64,000 bases of DNA from Phytohabitans suffuscus (GCF_011764565.1 NZ_AP022871.1:310001-374000); one strand, 5' to 3'. Counted from the first letter of the stretch, positions 7,321 to 16,553 are shown. Numbers and translations: made by a program. The notes: generated by a model from the sequence alone, not told the origin.

Positions 7321-9506
7321 GCCTTAACGAAGGGCAGCTCCGCTCGGAGCTGCGGCGTCCCGGATCGAGCGGGGCGAGCTGCGCACCGACCGGCCTTAAT
7401 GAAGGGCAGCTCCGCCGGGAGCTGCGGCACACGATCGCTTTCGAAACGGACGACGTTGTCCTAAAACGGCCTCAATGAAGGGCAGCTCCGCTGGGAGCTG
7501 CGGCCGGTCCACGCCGGCCGGGACGCGATCGGTGTGGAGCCTCAATGAAGGGCAGCTCCGCTGGGAGCTGCGGCCTCCTGGACCCCTGCTCCGTCCGGCC
7601 GCTGCCCGTTCGAGCCTCAATGAAGGGCAGCTCCGCTGGAAGCTGCGGCTGTGGGACACGGCGGCGGCGCCATCGCTCGGGTTCAGCAACGCCTCAATGA
7701 AGGGCAGCTCCGCTGGGAGCTGCGGCTCGATCCCGGGCTCAAGCTCACCGTGCTGGGCCGCCAGCCTCAATGAAGGGCAGCTCCGCTGGGAGCTGCGGCG
7801 GTCGAAACCCTCGGCCCGACCCCGTGCGGCACGCCTCAATGAAGGGCAGCTCCGCTGGGAGCTGCGGCGTGGGCGTACGGCGGCAACGACGTCCCCGAAA
7901 GGCCTCAATGAAGGGCAGCTCCGCTGGGAGCTGCGGCCGGCTACGGCGGGTACGCGACTCGACCGTTCCCCGTCATGCCTCAATGAAGGGCAGCTCCGCT
8001 GGGAGCTGCGGCCTTGCCGGACCCACTCGGTGCCTCAAGGTGAGTACGCCTCAATGAAGGGCAGCTCCGCTGGGAGCTGCGGCCGCCTACCAGGCGTACG
8101 CCGAGTGGGACGCCTGGCCTCATTGAAGGGCAGCTCCGCTGGGAGCTGCGGCGACACGCCGCCGGAGGTCCGGGTGTTGCTCAACCGCACGGTGCCTCAA
8201 TGAAGGGCAGCTCCGCTGGGAGCTGCGGCCTCAGCCTCCTCGACGCGCCCCTGAGGCTGACCGGGCCTCAATGAAGGGCAGCTCCGCTGGGAGCTGCGGC
8301 TCGCCCTGGAGCGGGGTCGTCCGGACATCCAGGAGTTGCCTCAATGAAGGGCAGCTCCGCTGGGAGCTGCGGCCGGATCCGGCGAACTGGCCGCACGAGT
8401 TGCGGCTGCCTCAATGAAGGGCAGCTCCGCTGGGAGCTGCGGCGCCTGCCGTGTCCCATGAGGACACGGGCACGTACGAGCCTCAATGAAGGGCAGCTCC
8501 GCTGGGAGCTGCGGCCGGGATGAACGCCTCGCCACCGGTTGCCCGCTCGGCGTAGGCGCCTCAATGAAGGGCAGCTCCGCTGGGAGCTGCGGCTCTGGTC
8601 ATCGCCGGCACAATCGCGACCGAAGTCACGCGCGCCTCAATGAAGGGCAGCTCCGCTGGGAGCTGCGGCGGCGCGTCTGCTCGTCAAGGGGCACCAGGCG
8701 TACGGGCCTCAATGAAGGGCAGCTCCGCTGGGAGCTGCGGCTCGGAGGGTCGCGGCCCGCTGCTGGTGGGCACGCCTCAATGAAGGGCAGCTCCGCTGGG
8801 AGCTGCGGCCGCCTCTGGGGTTGTCGTTGGCCGGCACGCGGTGACCGCCTCAATGAAGGGCAGCTCCGCTGGGAGCTGCGGCCTCCGCGGTCGGCCGAAT
8901 TCCCGTCGTCGTGTCCGAGGCGCCTCAATGAAGGGCAGCTCCGCTGGGAGCTGCGGCTCTGCTCGACGGTGGACGGGTCGACCGGACCGACCGAGCCTCA
9001 ATGAAGGGCAGCTCCGCTGGGAGCTGCGGCCGCTTAACAGCGTCTTCAACCCGGACAGCAACCGGGCCTCAATGAAGGGCAGCTCCGCTGGGAGCTGCGG
9101 CCAGCTGTCAGAGTTCTTCACCGCCGCCGGGTCGGGTGCCGCGCCTCAATGAAGGGCAGCTCCGCTGGGAGCTGCGGCGTCCATGTGAAGTCGAGATCGA
9201 AGGTCATGCACGCGCCTCAATGAAGGGCAGCTCCGCTGGGAGCTGCGGCGTCCATGTGAAGTCGAGATCGAAGGTCATGCACGCGCCTCAATGAAGGGCA
9301 GCTCCGCTGGGAGCTGCGGCGTCGTCGGCGCCGGCCCGCAGGCGGACCCGGCGCGACGAGGCGGCGTCCATGTGAAGTCGAGATCGAAGGTCATGCACGC
9401 GCCTCAATGAAGGGCAGCTCCGCTGGGAGCTGCGGCCCTCCGTGATCGTGAAGCCGCCGGCCTCGACCGGGCCTCAATGAAGGGCAGCTCCGCTGGGAGC
9501 TGCGGC
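7321..9506. CRISPR. Type I-G-like CRISPR array, 30 repeats of 36 nt
   Basis: Repeats start at 7321, 7393, 7469, 7539, 7614 and so on to 9401 and 9471. The 36-nt consensus begins GCCTCAATGAAGGGC and ends in a palindrome CAGCTCC-GCT-GGGAGCTG followed by CGGC. Spacers are mostly 33-42 nt. The two leftmost repeats carry several substitutions (CTTAAC, CTTAAT); 7614 has GGAAGCTG and 8117 has CATTGAAG. The repeat differs completely from the I-E repeats elsewhere, and csb1/csb2 lie 6 kb away, so assignment to type I-G is an inference from proximity. Decayed repeats occur at both ends, so the direction of transcription is not settled. One spacer occurs three times near the right end. Confidence 0.93.
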
Positions 9507-9960
9507 AGGGTCGAAATTCTATCGGTCGTCAGCAGCGAACAAACCGGTCCACTGCGAAGGCTGCGTTCCCCAAGATCGAATGGCGTTGCCTGGGTTACGA
9601 CCGCGGCGCGCTACACCACGCACTGGCTGGGCAACCACCCCTGCGACAGGTCCACGCTCACGGACGGGACGACGAAGGCTTCGCCAGCCGCCTGGAGGAT
9701 CGCTGGTCCAGGTGCGGTGATGGCACGGCTGCGGTCTATCGCATCAAGGGTCGGCGTTGATTATCAGGCAGAGTACCTAATTAGTTTCATGACGGCACCC
9801 ACTCTGGCGAGCCGGCGATGGGATGGTACGGACAATCGGCAGGACGCCTCAATGAATGGCAGCTCCGCTGGGAGCTGGGCCGTTGCCGTGGCCACCCACG
9901 AGTTCGCGCCGGTCCGCATGACCTCGCCTCAATGAAGGGCAGCTCCGCTGGGCGCACCGC
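9507..9960 (+). repeat. Decayed right end of the type I-G array
   Basis: After the last intact repeat (9471-9506) there is a 340-bp stretch without repeats. A damaged repeat follows at 9846 (GAATGG in place of GAAGGG, CGG lost from the end), then another at 9927 that breaks off after GCTGGG. The 340-bp interval is far longer than any spacer and contains no recognisable gene. It may be an insertion into the array or the remnant of repeats lost by mutation. Confidence 0.7.
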
Positions 9961-10561
9961 GACGCCACCCCACTCCTCACCTCGCACGGCTCGCGGTCGC
10001 GGATCGTGGTATGAAACAGCCCCCAGAGGGGCGGATCCATACCACGATCCGCCGAAACCAATCTTCAGCCTCCGCGGTGACCTGACAAACCAGCGGAAAG
10101 CGCGGCCCACAACATGGACAGGCCCACGAGACCCAACGCCGAAGACCCCACACCGTCCGAGCCCAGAGTCCGGATCCATCCACAGTGGTCTCCGCGTGAG
10201 GCCACTTCCTGACGGCCGACGGATCGCTTCCGGAGGATCGTGGACGCCCCCGAGGGGCAACCGCCGTCCACGATCACCCCGCCAACGAGCACAAACCAGG
10301 CGATTTCGGCCGCAACGCCGCCGCGCTGGGCACGAGCTTCGGCACCCCCAGCCATCCCTTGCACCCCCGCAGCTCCCGACCCCCGCCGTGGGCCGCCTCC
10401 ATGATCGTGACAGCTCGTGGTATCAGCCCTCGTACCCCGGCGGCACGCGGGCGAACCGGCGTGCCGCCGGCCCACCCACACGAAGACCACTGTGGACAGA
10501 AACCACCCACCCGACCCCGAAGGGTCGCTATCGAGGCGAGCAGGGCCGGCCCGGTGTGCCG
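9961..10561. repeat. Intergenic DNA with two dispersed hairpin repeats
   Basis: I see no gene. A perfect 14-bp inverted repeat (CGGATCGTGGTATG and its complement) spans 10000-10051. A second inverted repeat, GATCGTGGACG with its complement, spans 10236-10275 and is followed by CAAACCAGGCGATTTCGG. Both elements recur near 51.6, 55.4, 55.7, 57.7 and 57.9 kb, so this is a copy of a dispersed repeat family. Confidence 0.75.
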
Positions 10562-11152
10562 CTACCGGACGCGGGGCGGGGTATCGGTGATGCGGTTGGT
10601 GATCTCGGTCTGGGTGGGCCGCAGGCCGCTCGTGGCGGTGAAGCGGCTTATGGCGGCGTCCACGGTCTCGCGGAGCTGGGTGAGGTGCGTCTGCGGCGGG
10701 AGGTCGAGCCGTACGGCGAGCTGGGGCCTGGCCGCCGAGCCGCGGATGGCGACCTTCGCGGCGTGGATGCCGTGCTGGCCGGCCAGGTCGTGGCGCAGGG
10801 CCCGGGTCAGCGCGTCGGCGCGTACCGTGGTGTGGCCGCCGACCGCCGTGGCCGGGTCGTCGCCGGCGGCTTCGCTGTGCAGGTCGGGCAGTGGGCGCCG
10901 GCCGCTCGTGCGCAGTTGGGCGCGGACCAGCCAGAGGCCGAGCAGTGCCACGACGAGGCCGGCGCCGGCGGCGACGAGCGGGCCCCAGGGGTCGAGGCCG
11001 CGCCACCGGTTCAGCAGCGCCGGCCAGAGCACCGCGGACGGCGTGGTGAGGCCGAAGAAGCGGTTGTAGTGGAGCAGGATCCCGGCCACGCCGGCGGCGG
11101 TCAGCAGCGCGCCGACCACCGTCCACAGTGTGCGGTTGGCGGTGTTGGTCAT
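10562..11152 (-). CDS. Membrane-anchored Asp23-operon protein (AmaP-like)
   Basis: This 196-residue protein starts at MTNTANRTLWTVVGALLTAA. It has two predicted membrane helices (about 8-27 and 50-72) and a cytoplasmic C-terminal domain of alternating strands (KVAIRGSAARPQLAVRLDL) resembling the Asp23/Gls24 fold. The start overlaps the preceding stop by four bases. It is the last gene of the Asp23 operon. In Gram-positives such proteins anchor Asp23-type envelope-stress proteins to the membrane; that function is inferred from family and context. Confidence 0.7.
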   Translation of the reverse strand: MTNTANRTLWTVVGALLTAAGVAGILLHYNRFFGLTTPSAVLWPALLNRWRGLDPWGPLVAAGAGLVVALLGLWLVRAQLRTSGRRPLPDLHSEAAGDDPATAVGGHTTVRADALTRALRHDLAGQHGIHAAKVAIRGSAARPQLAVRLDLPPQTHLTQLRETVDAAISRFTATSGLRPTQTEITNRITDTPPRVR

Positions 11153-11667
11153 GTCACTCTCCTGGCCCGGGCGAGGGATACGCCGACCCGTGTGTCCGCC
11201 GCGGCCATCCGTTCCAGCTCGGCGCGGACGGCCTCTTCCACGTCGGGGCGGGCGTCGCGGTCGCCGGTGGCCTTCACGGCGGCCCGCCATCGCTTGGCGG
11301 ATCCGCGCACTCGCGCCTTGGCGTCGTGTACGCCGGGCACCTGGTCGGCGGCGGCGGCGAGCCGGTGCTCGACGGAGCGGCGTTGTACGTACCAGCCGTC
11401 GACGCCGACCTTGACCCGGTCCGGCGGCCACGGGCGTAGCTGGGTGAGCAGGATCAGCAGCCCGACCGCGCCGGCCACCACGGCCACGATCAGCACCACG
11501 TTGTCGCGCCAGCCGGTGGTGGTCAGCCGGGTGTACCAGGCGTCGCGGGGGATCCAGATCGCCGGGCGGTCGAGCGCGACAAGGGCGGCCTCGACGATCG
11601 CGAGCAGCCCGGCCGCGAGCAGGGCCAGGCCGAGCAGCAGCGACGCGATCCGGTTGACGACCGGCAC
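11149..11667 (-). CDS. DUF6286-type membrane protein of the Asp23 operon
   Basis: This 172-residue protein has two membrane helices (LLLGLALLAAGLLAIVEAAL and NVVLIVAVVAGAVGLLILL), a basic loop with W-Y-V-Q-R-R-S-V-E, and a C-terminal region GVHDAKARVRGSAKRWRAAV typical of the actinobacterial family that accompanies Asp23/Gls24 genes. It overlaps the downstream gene by four bases and follows the upstream one after three. A role in envelope-stress organisation is inferred from operon partners; no catalytic motif is present. Confidence 0.7.
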   Translation of the reverse strand: MPVVNRIASLLLGLALLAAGLLAIVEAALVALDRPAIWIPRDAWYTRLTTTGWRDNVVLIVAVVAGAVGLLILLTQLRPWPPDRVKVGVDGWYVQRRSVEHRLAAAADQVPGVHDAKARVRGSAKRWRAAVKATGDRDARPDVEEAVRAELERMAAADTRVGVSLARARRVT

Positions 11668-11670
11668 GGC

Positions 11671-12069
11671 TCAGCCCTCCCGCTCCTGGCGCGGGCCCAG
11701 CGCGCCGGCCGCGACCGCGTACGCCAGATCCGTCGCACCGGCCGCCACGGAGGTCAGCGAGTCGGCGGCGACAAGCGCGCCGTCCGGCACGTCGACCACC
11801 ACGACGGTGACCGGCCGCCCGTCACCGGCGGCGGCCAGGGCGGCGCGGGCGGCCTCGCGCACGCGGCGCACCACCGGCTGCAAAGGCAGGCGGTCCACCA
11901 CCACGTGCACCTCGACCTCGTCCGCGGCCAGCCGCACGCCGGACACCTTGCCACCCGGGTAGAGGGTCGCCACCTCCACGGTGGGACCGGCGCACACCTC
12001 GTCGACGCCGGGTACGGCCGCCACCGCGTCGCGCACCGCCGCCGCCAGCTCCCGCGGCTGCCCGGTCAC
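11671..12069 (-). CDS. Small soluble Asp23-operon protein
   Basis: This 132-residue protein begins with GTG at 12069, overlapping the asp23 stop (GTGA). It reads AAAVRDAVAAVPGVDEVCAG, then a strand-rich segment VRLAADEVEVHVVVDRLPL and VREAARAALAAAG, the beta-alpha pattern of a short Asp23-like domain without the conserved Asp23 C-terminal repeat. It is the third of five co-directional genes. It is likely a structural partner of Asp23; no enzymatic feature is visible. Confidence 0.65.
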   Translation of the reverse strand: MTGQPRELAAAVRDAVAAVPGVDEVCAGPTVEVATLYPGGKVSGVRLAADEVEVHVVVDRLPLQPVVRRVREAARAALAAAGDGRPVTVVVVDVPDGALVAADSLTSVAAGATDLAYAVAAGALGPRQEREG

Positions 12070-12550
12070 CGGGTCTGCGACGCTTTCTCCTCGTCCTGCT
12101 CACCCTCGACGTACACGTCGTCGATCGTGATGTTGACCTCGACCACCTTGAGACCCGTCATGGACTCCACCCGGTCCTTGACGTTGCGGCGCACCGCCTC
12201 CGAGACGTCCACGATGGACTGCCCGTACCAGGTCACCAGGTCCAGGTCGATGGCGGCCTCCCTCTCCCCACCTCGACCGACACACCCTGCCGGGAGGCGT
12301 CCACGCCGCCGGGGATCATCGAACGGAGCTGCCCGATGCGCCGGGAGATCCCGCTGCCCATCGAGTGCACGCCCGGGATCTCCCGCGCCGCGAGGCCGGC
12401 GATCTTCGCGACCACGCCCTCGGCGATGCGGGTCTTGCCCTCCTCGGTCACCAGCTGTGACCGCGTCGGCGCCGACCCGCCGGACCGCCCCGGCTGTGTC
12501 CGCGACGCGGTCGCCGTACCGCTGGTGCCGGTCGTATCCATCTCACCCAT
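12066..12550 (-). CDS. Asp23/Gls24 family envelope stress protein (apparent frameshift)
   Basis: Reading from ATG at 12550 gives LVTEEGKTRIAEGVVAKIAG, AAREIPGVHSMGSG and VSVEVG. The frame then breaks; one base later it resumes as AAIDLDLVTWYGQSIVDVSE, VRRNVKDRVESMTG and VVEVNITIDDVYVEGE. This is the complete conserved Asp23/Gls24 sequence, 161 residues if one G is restored in the GGGG run near 12262 (giving VGERE). Asp23-type proteins coat the inner membrane face and respond to envelope or alkaline stress. GGAGAGGG lies just before the start. Other one-base losses in C/G runs across this window make a sequencing contraction likelier than a real mutation. Confidence 0.85.
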
Positions 12551-12592
12551 CGCCCTCTCCCGCCCATCAACGCAATAGCCCGAAAACGGCCG

Positions 12593-12784
12593 TCACCGCG
12601 TCGAGCGACGCGCCCCGACCCGGTCCAGAAGCTCACTCACGTCGACCTGCCCGTCGAGCACCCGGGCGACCAGGAAACCGGCCACCCCGGCCAGGACCGC
12701 CGCCACGGCGGCACCGAACCCCACTGCCACCCACACCGCCACCACGGCGAACCCGATGGCGAACCCGAACTGCTGACGAGACAT
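12593..12784 (-). CDS. Small DUF2273-like membrane protein, first gene of the Asp23 operon
   Basis: This 63-residue protein, MSRQQFGFAIGFAVVAVWVA onward, has two hydrophobic segments separated by an alanine hinge and ends VARVLDGQVDVSELLDRVGA. The short size, FGFAIG start and DG-x-[VI]-D-V-S-E-L-L-D tail are typical of the small membrane protein that precedes asp23 in actinobacteria. The start at 12784 is preceded by GAGGAGG. A longer in-frame extension to 12880 lacks such a site and is rejected. Confidence 0.75.
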   Translation of the reverse strand: MSRQQFGFAIGFAVVAVWVAVGFGAAVAAVLAGVAGFLVARVLDGQVDVSELLDRVGARRSTR

Positions 12785-12970
12785 CACGGCCTCCTCAACC
12801 CAGCCGACCTGACACGTGCCCAAGCTATCCCTTTCGCGGCATTCGTGCCCCCGAACGGGCGGGAACGCCACACCACTCACCTCTCGCGGACGATCGGCTC
12901 AGCCACCTCGTCAACCCCGGGCCACGACCGTGGAACGCCTCCGGCGGGGCCGGCCACGACCGGGCGGCGT

Positions 12971-13187
12971 TCAGGGGTCGCCGGGGACGACCAGGCCGGA
13001 CTCGTAGGCGACGACGACCGCCTCGGTGCGGTCACGCAGCCCCAGCTTGGCCAGCATCCGGCTGGCGTGCGACTTGACAGTCTCCTCCCCGACGACGAGC
13101 CGCGCGGCGATCTCGGGGTTGGACAGCCCCTGTGCGACCAGCCGCAACACGTCGGTCTCCCGCGCGGTCAACGCCCGCAGCACCGTT
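12971..13187 (-). pseudogene. C-terminal LuxR-type HTH of a truncated response regulator
   Basis: The last 70 or so residues of a NarL-family response regulator remain: [40 protein letters not shown] and [20 protein letters not shown]. This is a complete GerE/LuxR DNA-binding domain. The receiver domain that should precede it is missing: upstream of about 13187 the minus strand turns into the antisense of an ABC permease. The apparent longer ORF to 13345 is chance reading through that permease. Confidence 0.85.
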
Positions 13188-13713
13188 CGCGGCCACCCCG
13201 CGACGCGGGCGGGTCCTCGCCGCCAAGGCCATCGTGCTCGGGCTCTCGTCGTACGCGGTAAGCCTGGTCGCCGTCGTCGCCGCCCTGCTGTGGGCCGTGC
13301 CGACCATGCGGGAGAACGGGTTCGCGCCACCCGCCTTCCCCACACCGTCCCTTGTGGACGGTGCGGTGCTGCGCGCCCTGCTGCTGACCGCCGCGTTCAT
13401 GGCCCTGGTATCGCTGTTCGCCCTGGCCGTCGGAATGCTGCTGCGCCGCAGCGCGCCGGCGATCACCCTGACCGTCGTCCTGGTGCTCCCGCCGCTCATC
13501 CTCGGCATGATCCTGCCGGGCACGACGCCGCGCTGGCTCATGTACACCACGCTGGCCGGCGGCATGGCCACCCAACGCGCCAAGCCGCCGACCGTCACAC
13601 TCGCCGAGCCCTGGTCGATGATCGGCCCCTGGGCGGGCATCGGCGTCGTCACCGTGTACGCCGCCGCCGCGCTCGCGCTGGCCTGGTGGCGGCTGCGGCG
13701 GACCGACGCGTGA
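13185..13713 (+). pseudogene. ABC-2 type permease lacking its N-terminus
   Basis: From [20 protein letters not shown] the plus strand encodes the C-terminal half of an ABC-2 transporter permease, with membrane helices around [52 protein letters not shown] and [31 protein letters not shown] normally follows about 80-100 N-terminal residues; those are absent because the sequence joins directly to the truncated response regulator near 13185. The stop overlaps the GTG start of a second permease. ATPase and sensor-kinase partners are missing. Confidence 0.85.
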
Positions 13714-14331
13714 GCGCGCTGCGGGCGCTCCGGGCGGAGTGGACGAAGCTACGGACGCTGCCGAGCACCGGATGGCTGCTGCTCGGCGCCGTGACCACCA
13801 CCGTGGCGCTCGGCGCCGCCATCACCAGCGGGCTGCGCGCCAGCCACTGCGACACGCCCTGCCTCGTCGACCCGGTCAAGCTCGGCCTGACCGGCGTCCG
13901 CTTCGGGCAGGTGGCCGTGGCGATCCTGGCGGCGATCCGCCTGACCCTGCCACACACCGGGTTCGCGGCACCGTCGTGGTCCGACCACCTGGTCCAGCGA
14001 GCCGCCGCCGGCTCGGTCCTCTACCTCGCGCTGATCGCCGCGCTCGGAGCCGGCCTGGGCCTGCTTGCTACGGGACACCGCCGGCACCGTCACCGCCGTG
14101 CTGGCACTGCTCTGCGGCGCACCGATCGTCGCCGCCCTGGCCGGCAGCCCCCGGCTGGCACACCGCATCCACCAGCTCTCGCCCATGGACGCCGGGCTGT
14201 CGATCCAGGCCACCCGCGACCTCGCCGCCGAGCACATCGGGCCCTGGGCCGGGATCGGCGTCCTGTCGGCCTACGCCGCCGCGGCGGTCCTTCTCGGCCT
14301 GCTCACGTTCCTCCTTCGAGACACCCGCTGA
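13710..14331 (+). pseudogene. Second ABC-2 permease with internal deletion and frameshift
   Basis: It starts with GTG at 13710, overlapping the previous stop. The sequence runs LRALRAEWTKLRTLPSTGWL to VAVAILAAI, then jumps to LTLPHTGFAAP. Related permeases have some 50-60 additional residues (one helix plus the TPRRG-like loop) at that point. After LYLALIAALGAGLGLL the frame changes near 14066, where one extra base separates it from LLRDTAGTVTAVLALLCGAP and the normal C-terminus ending at 14331. Two independent lesions make this a true pseudogene, unlike the C/G-run frameshifts elsewhere. Confidence 0.8.
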
Positions 14332-14363
14332 CCCACCCCCACAAACAAACCCGAAGAAATGCG

Positions 14364-14421
14364 GGCTACCGCGATGCCCGTCGTAGTCCAGACCGTTGCT
14401 CCCGCGGCCTCACCCTCCGCG
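14364..14421 (+). repeat. Copy of a dispersed ~58-bp element found just downstream of genes
   Basis: It begins GGGCTACCGCGATG and ends CCTCACCCTCCGCGG. Related copies lie at 49371-49427 (-), 55103-55162 (+), 58441-58497 (+) and 58632-58689 (-). Most copies have a central GGTCCGGACC palindrome; here it is degraded to AGTCCAGACC. This copy lies 32 bp after the permease pseudogene stop, in the same orientation. Confidence 0.75.
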
Positions 14422-14578
14422 GTTCCACAACCCCGCCGGGGCTTGCCCCGCGAGCCCGGCAGCGGAGGTCGGGGAAGTCGGCTCGCCCCGCGAGCCGCCG
14501 ACCGTAGCGGGGCCCGCGGGAGCGAACGGTCCGCAGCTGAGACGGACCGGGGCTCGAAATGCCGAAAGCTCGCGGCGG

Positions 14579-14935
14579 TCAGTCGTGGTCGGGCACCCCG
14601 GTCAGGTGATGGTCCGCCGCGTAGAGCACCTCGGCGACCAGCCTGCGCACGTGCCCGCCCCGCGCCGTGTAGATCGCGCGGCGGCCGTCCCGGCGCATCG
14701 TCACGAGGCCGGCCAGGCGCAGCTTGGCCAGGTGCTGGGAGACCGCCGGTCGGGCCGCGCCGACCGCCGCGGTCAGGGCCGCGACGTCGTACTCGGCGCC
14801 GCACAGGTGCCACATCAGCCGCAGCCGGGTGGGGTCGGCGAGCATGCGCAGTGCCGTCGCCGCCGCCTCCACCTGGGCGCCGGTCGGTGGTTCCTGCCAC
14901 GGTCCGGCAGCTGCAGGATTGTCGCGTGCGTACAT
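14579..14935 (-). CDS. ArsR/SmtB-family metal-sensing repressor
   Basis: This 118-residue winged-helix protein has VEAAATALRMLADPTRLRLM, then YDVAALTAAVGAARPAVSQH as the recognition helix and TMRRDGRRAIYTARGGHVRR as the wing. C-terminal H/D residues (AADHHLTGVPDHD) could form the alpha-5 metal site known from zinc/cobalt sensors of this family. It is transcribed divergently from a CDF metal exporter 60 bp away, so it probably represses that gene and releases on binding metal. ATG at 14935 has no ribosome-binding site but an AATATG box six bases upstream, so it may be leaderless; a GTG at 14959 is the alternative start. Confidence 0.88.
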   Translation of the reverse strand: MYARDNPAAAGPWQEPPTGAQVEAAATALRMLADPTRLRLMWHLCGAEYDVAALTAAVGAARPAVSQHLAKLRLAGLVTMRRDGRRAIYTARGGHVRRLVAEVLYAADHHLTGVPDHD

Positions 14936-14994
14936 GGGCACATATTGTGGCGGGGTCACCGAGCCGTGCCGTCACCGGGGTCGAGGAGCCACGC

Positions 14995-16035
14995 ATGACC
15001 GCCCACCCGCACCGCCACGACGACCACGACCACGATCACGATCATCGGGACCGGGGGTGGGTGGCCCGCCTGCGGCACGTGCTCACCCCGCACTCGCACG
15101 ACAGCGCCGGCAGGACCGACACCGCGCTGGAGACCTCCCGTGTGGGCATCCGCGCGCTCTGGATCTCGCTCGCCGCGCTCGGCGCCACCGCCCTGGCCCA
15201 AGCGGCCGTCGTGGTCTGGTCCGGGTCGGTCGCCCTGCTGTCGGACACCGCGCACAACGCCGCCGACGCGCTCACCGCGGTCCCGCTGGGCATCGCGTTC
15301 CTGCTCGGCCGCCGCGCCGCCACCCGCCGGTACACCTACGGGTACGGCCGGGCCGAGGACCTGGCCGGCATCCTGATCGTCGTGGTGATCGCCGCGTCCG
15401 CCGGGTTCGCCGCGTGGCAGGCGGTCGACCGGCTGATCAACCCCGCCGACGTACAGGCCCTGCCCGCGGTCGCGGTCGCCGGGCTGATCGGGTTCGCCGG
15501 CAACGAGCTCGTGGCCCGGTACCGGATCTCCGTCGGCCGGCGGATCGGCTCGGCCGCACTCGTCGCGGACGGCCTGCACGCCCGTACCGACGGGTTCACG
15601 TCTCTGGCCGTGCTGGCCTCCGCCGGCGGTGTCGCGATCGGCTGGCGGTGGGCCGACCCGGTGGTCGGCCTGGCCATCGCCGCCGCGATCCTGCTCGTGC
15701 TCCGCGACGCCGCCCGCGAGGTCTACCGCCGGCTGATGGACGCCGTCGACCCCGACCTCGTCCACGCCGCCGAGGAGACGCTGCGCGGCACGCCCGGCGT
15801 CGCCGAGGTCGGCGGCGTGCGGCTGCGCTGGGTCGGTCACCAGCTCCGCGCCGAGTGCGACATCGCCGTCGACCCGACCCTTTCCCTGGTACGCGCGCAC
15901 GCGATCGCGGTCGACGCCGAGCACCGCCTCATCCACGCCATCCCGCGGCTGACCGCCGCGACCGTGCACACCGACCCGCACGCCCCGACCCCGGACGGCA
16001 TCGACCACCACGCCGGCCTGGCCAACCACCGCTGA
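14995..16035 (+). CDS. Cation diffusion facilitator (CDF) metal efflux protein
   Basis: This 346-residue protein has a histidine/aspartate-rich N-terminus (HPHRHDDHDHDHDHRDR), six hydrophobic segments and a C-terminal cytoplasmic domain. The metal-site helices are visible: LLSDTAHNAADALTAVPLG on helix 2 and LVADGLHARTDGFTSLAVLA on helix 5. It should export Zn2+ or a related divalent cation by proton antiport. ATG at 14995 follows GAGGAG. The divergent ArsR regulator supports metal-inducible expression. The histidine-rich start probably binds or buffers metal. Confidence 0.9.
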   Translation: MTAHPHRHDDHDHDHDHRDRGWVARLRHVLTPHSHDSAGRTDTALETSRVGIRALWISLAALGATALAQAAVVVWSGSVALLSDTAHNAADALTAVPLGIAFLLGRRAATRRYTYGYGRAEDLAGILIVVVIAASAGFAAWQAVDRLINPADVQALPAVAVAGLIGFAGNELVARYRISVGRRIGSAALVADGLHARTDGFTSLAVLASAGGVAIGWRWADPVVGLAIAAAILLVLRDAAREVYRRLMDAVDPDLVHAAEETLRGTPGVAEVGGVRLRWVGHQLRAECDIAVDPTLSLVRAHAIAVDAEHRLIHAIPRLTAATVHTDPHAPTPDGIDHHAGLANHR

Positions 16036-16127
16036 TCCCCGTGAACGGTTTCGAGCAGGCGACGCTCGGCTATGTTTGACGCGCTTCCGCCGCGGTGGCG
16101 GGCATTGACGGAGAGGGTGATCTGGCG

Positions 16128-16553
16128 GTGCGGCGGCTGCGGGTCGAGCGTTGGCTGCCGGCCTGCCTGCTGATCGCCTTCGGGGTACTGCTCTACACCG
16201 CGCACGCGGTCGCGCTGCCGCACCACGAGACCAGCGCCCCACACCCGCACACCCCGCCGGCGACCGCGATGTCACCGCAGCTCGCCGGTACCGACCGGGG
16301 CCTGCCCGCCGTCGAGACCGTGATATCACCGCAGCTTGCCGGTGCCGATCGGGCGCTGCCCGTCGTTGAGCAGGAGTGCTGCGCCGACGACTCCCACCAC
16401 CAGCTGGCCCGCCAGACCACGGTCCACACCACCGTCGCCGAGGCCCACGTCACGACCAGCCGCGCCCCGACCCCGGTCCGCGAGCCGGCCGAGCCGGGCC
16501 GGACGGACGACCGGGAAGTCGACCGCGCCCTGCTGCAGGTGTGGCGGCACTGA
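16128..16553 (+). CDS. Small exported or membrane-anchored His/Cys-containing protein
   Basis: It starts with GTG at 16128, preceded by GGAGAGG. The 141-residue product opens VRRLRVERWLPACLLIAFGV, a signal-anchor helix, then has ALPHHETSAPHPHTPP and VVEQECCADDSHHQLARQ. Two near-duplicate segments (MSPQLAGTDRGLPAVE and ISPQLAGADRALPVVE) form a short internal repeat. The His clusters and CC pair beside a CDF exporter suggest a periplasmic or surface metal-binding role, which is inference only. Confidence 0.6.
   Translation: MRRLRVERWLPACLLIAFGVLLYTAHAVALPHHETSAPHPHTPPATAMSPQLAGTDRGLPAVETVISPQLAGADRALPVVEQECCADDSHHQLARQTTVHTTVAEAHVTTSRAPTPVREPAEPGRTDDREVDRALLQVWRH

Noticed and set aside
7475-9152. 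Many ORFs on both strands across the I-G array (e.g. repeating KGSSAGSCG or NEGQLRWELR)
   Set aside because: They are translations of the 36-nt repeat in different frames; no start signals, and the peptide repeats match the DNA period.
10065-11126. Arginine/proline-rich ORFs antisense to the Asp23 operon
   Set aside because: They show the composition of shadow frames in high-GC coding DNA and overlap recognisable genes.
13710-14331. Reading the second permease frameshift as a homopolymer sequencing error
   Set aside because: The shift needs removal of an extra base rather than a lost one, and the gene also has an internal deletion, so it is a genuine pseudogene.
13026-14507. A 493-residue plus-strand protein
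   Set aside because: It mixes out-of-frame translation with a short correct stretch of the second permease and has no family resemblance as a whole.
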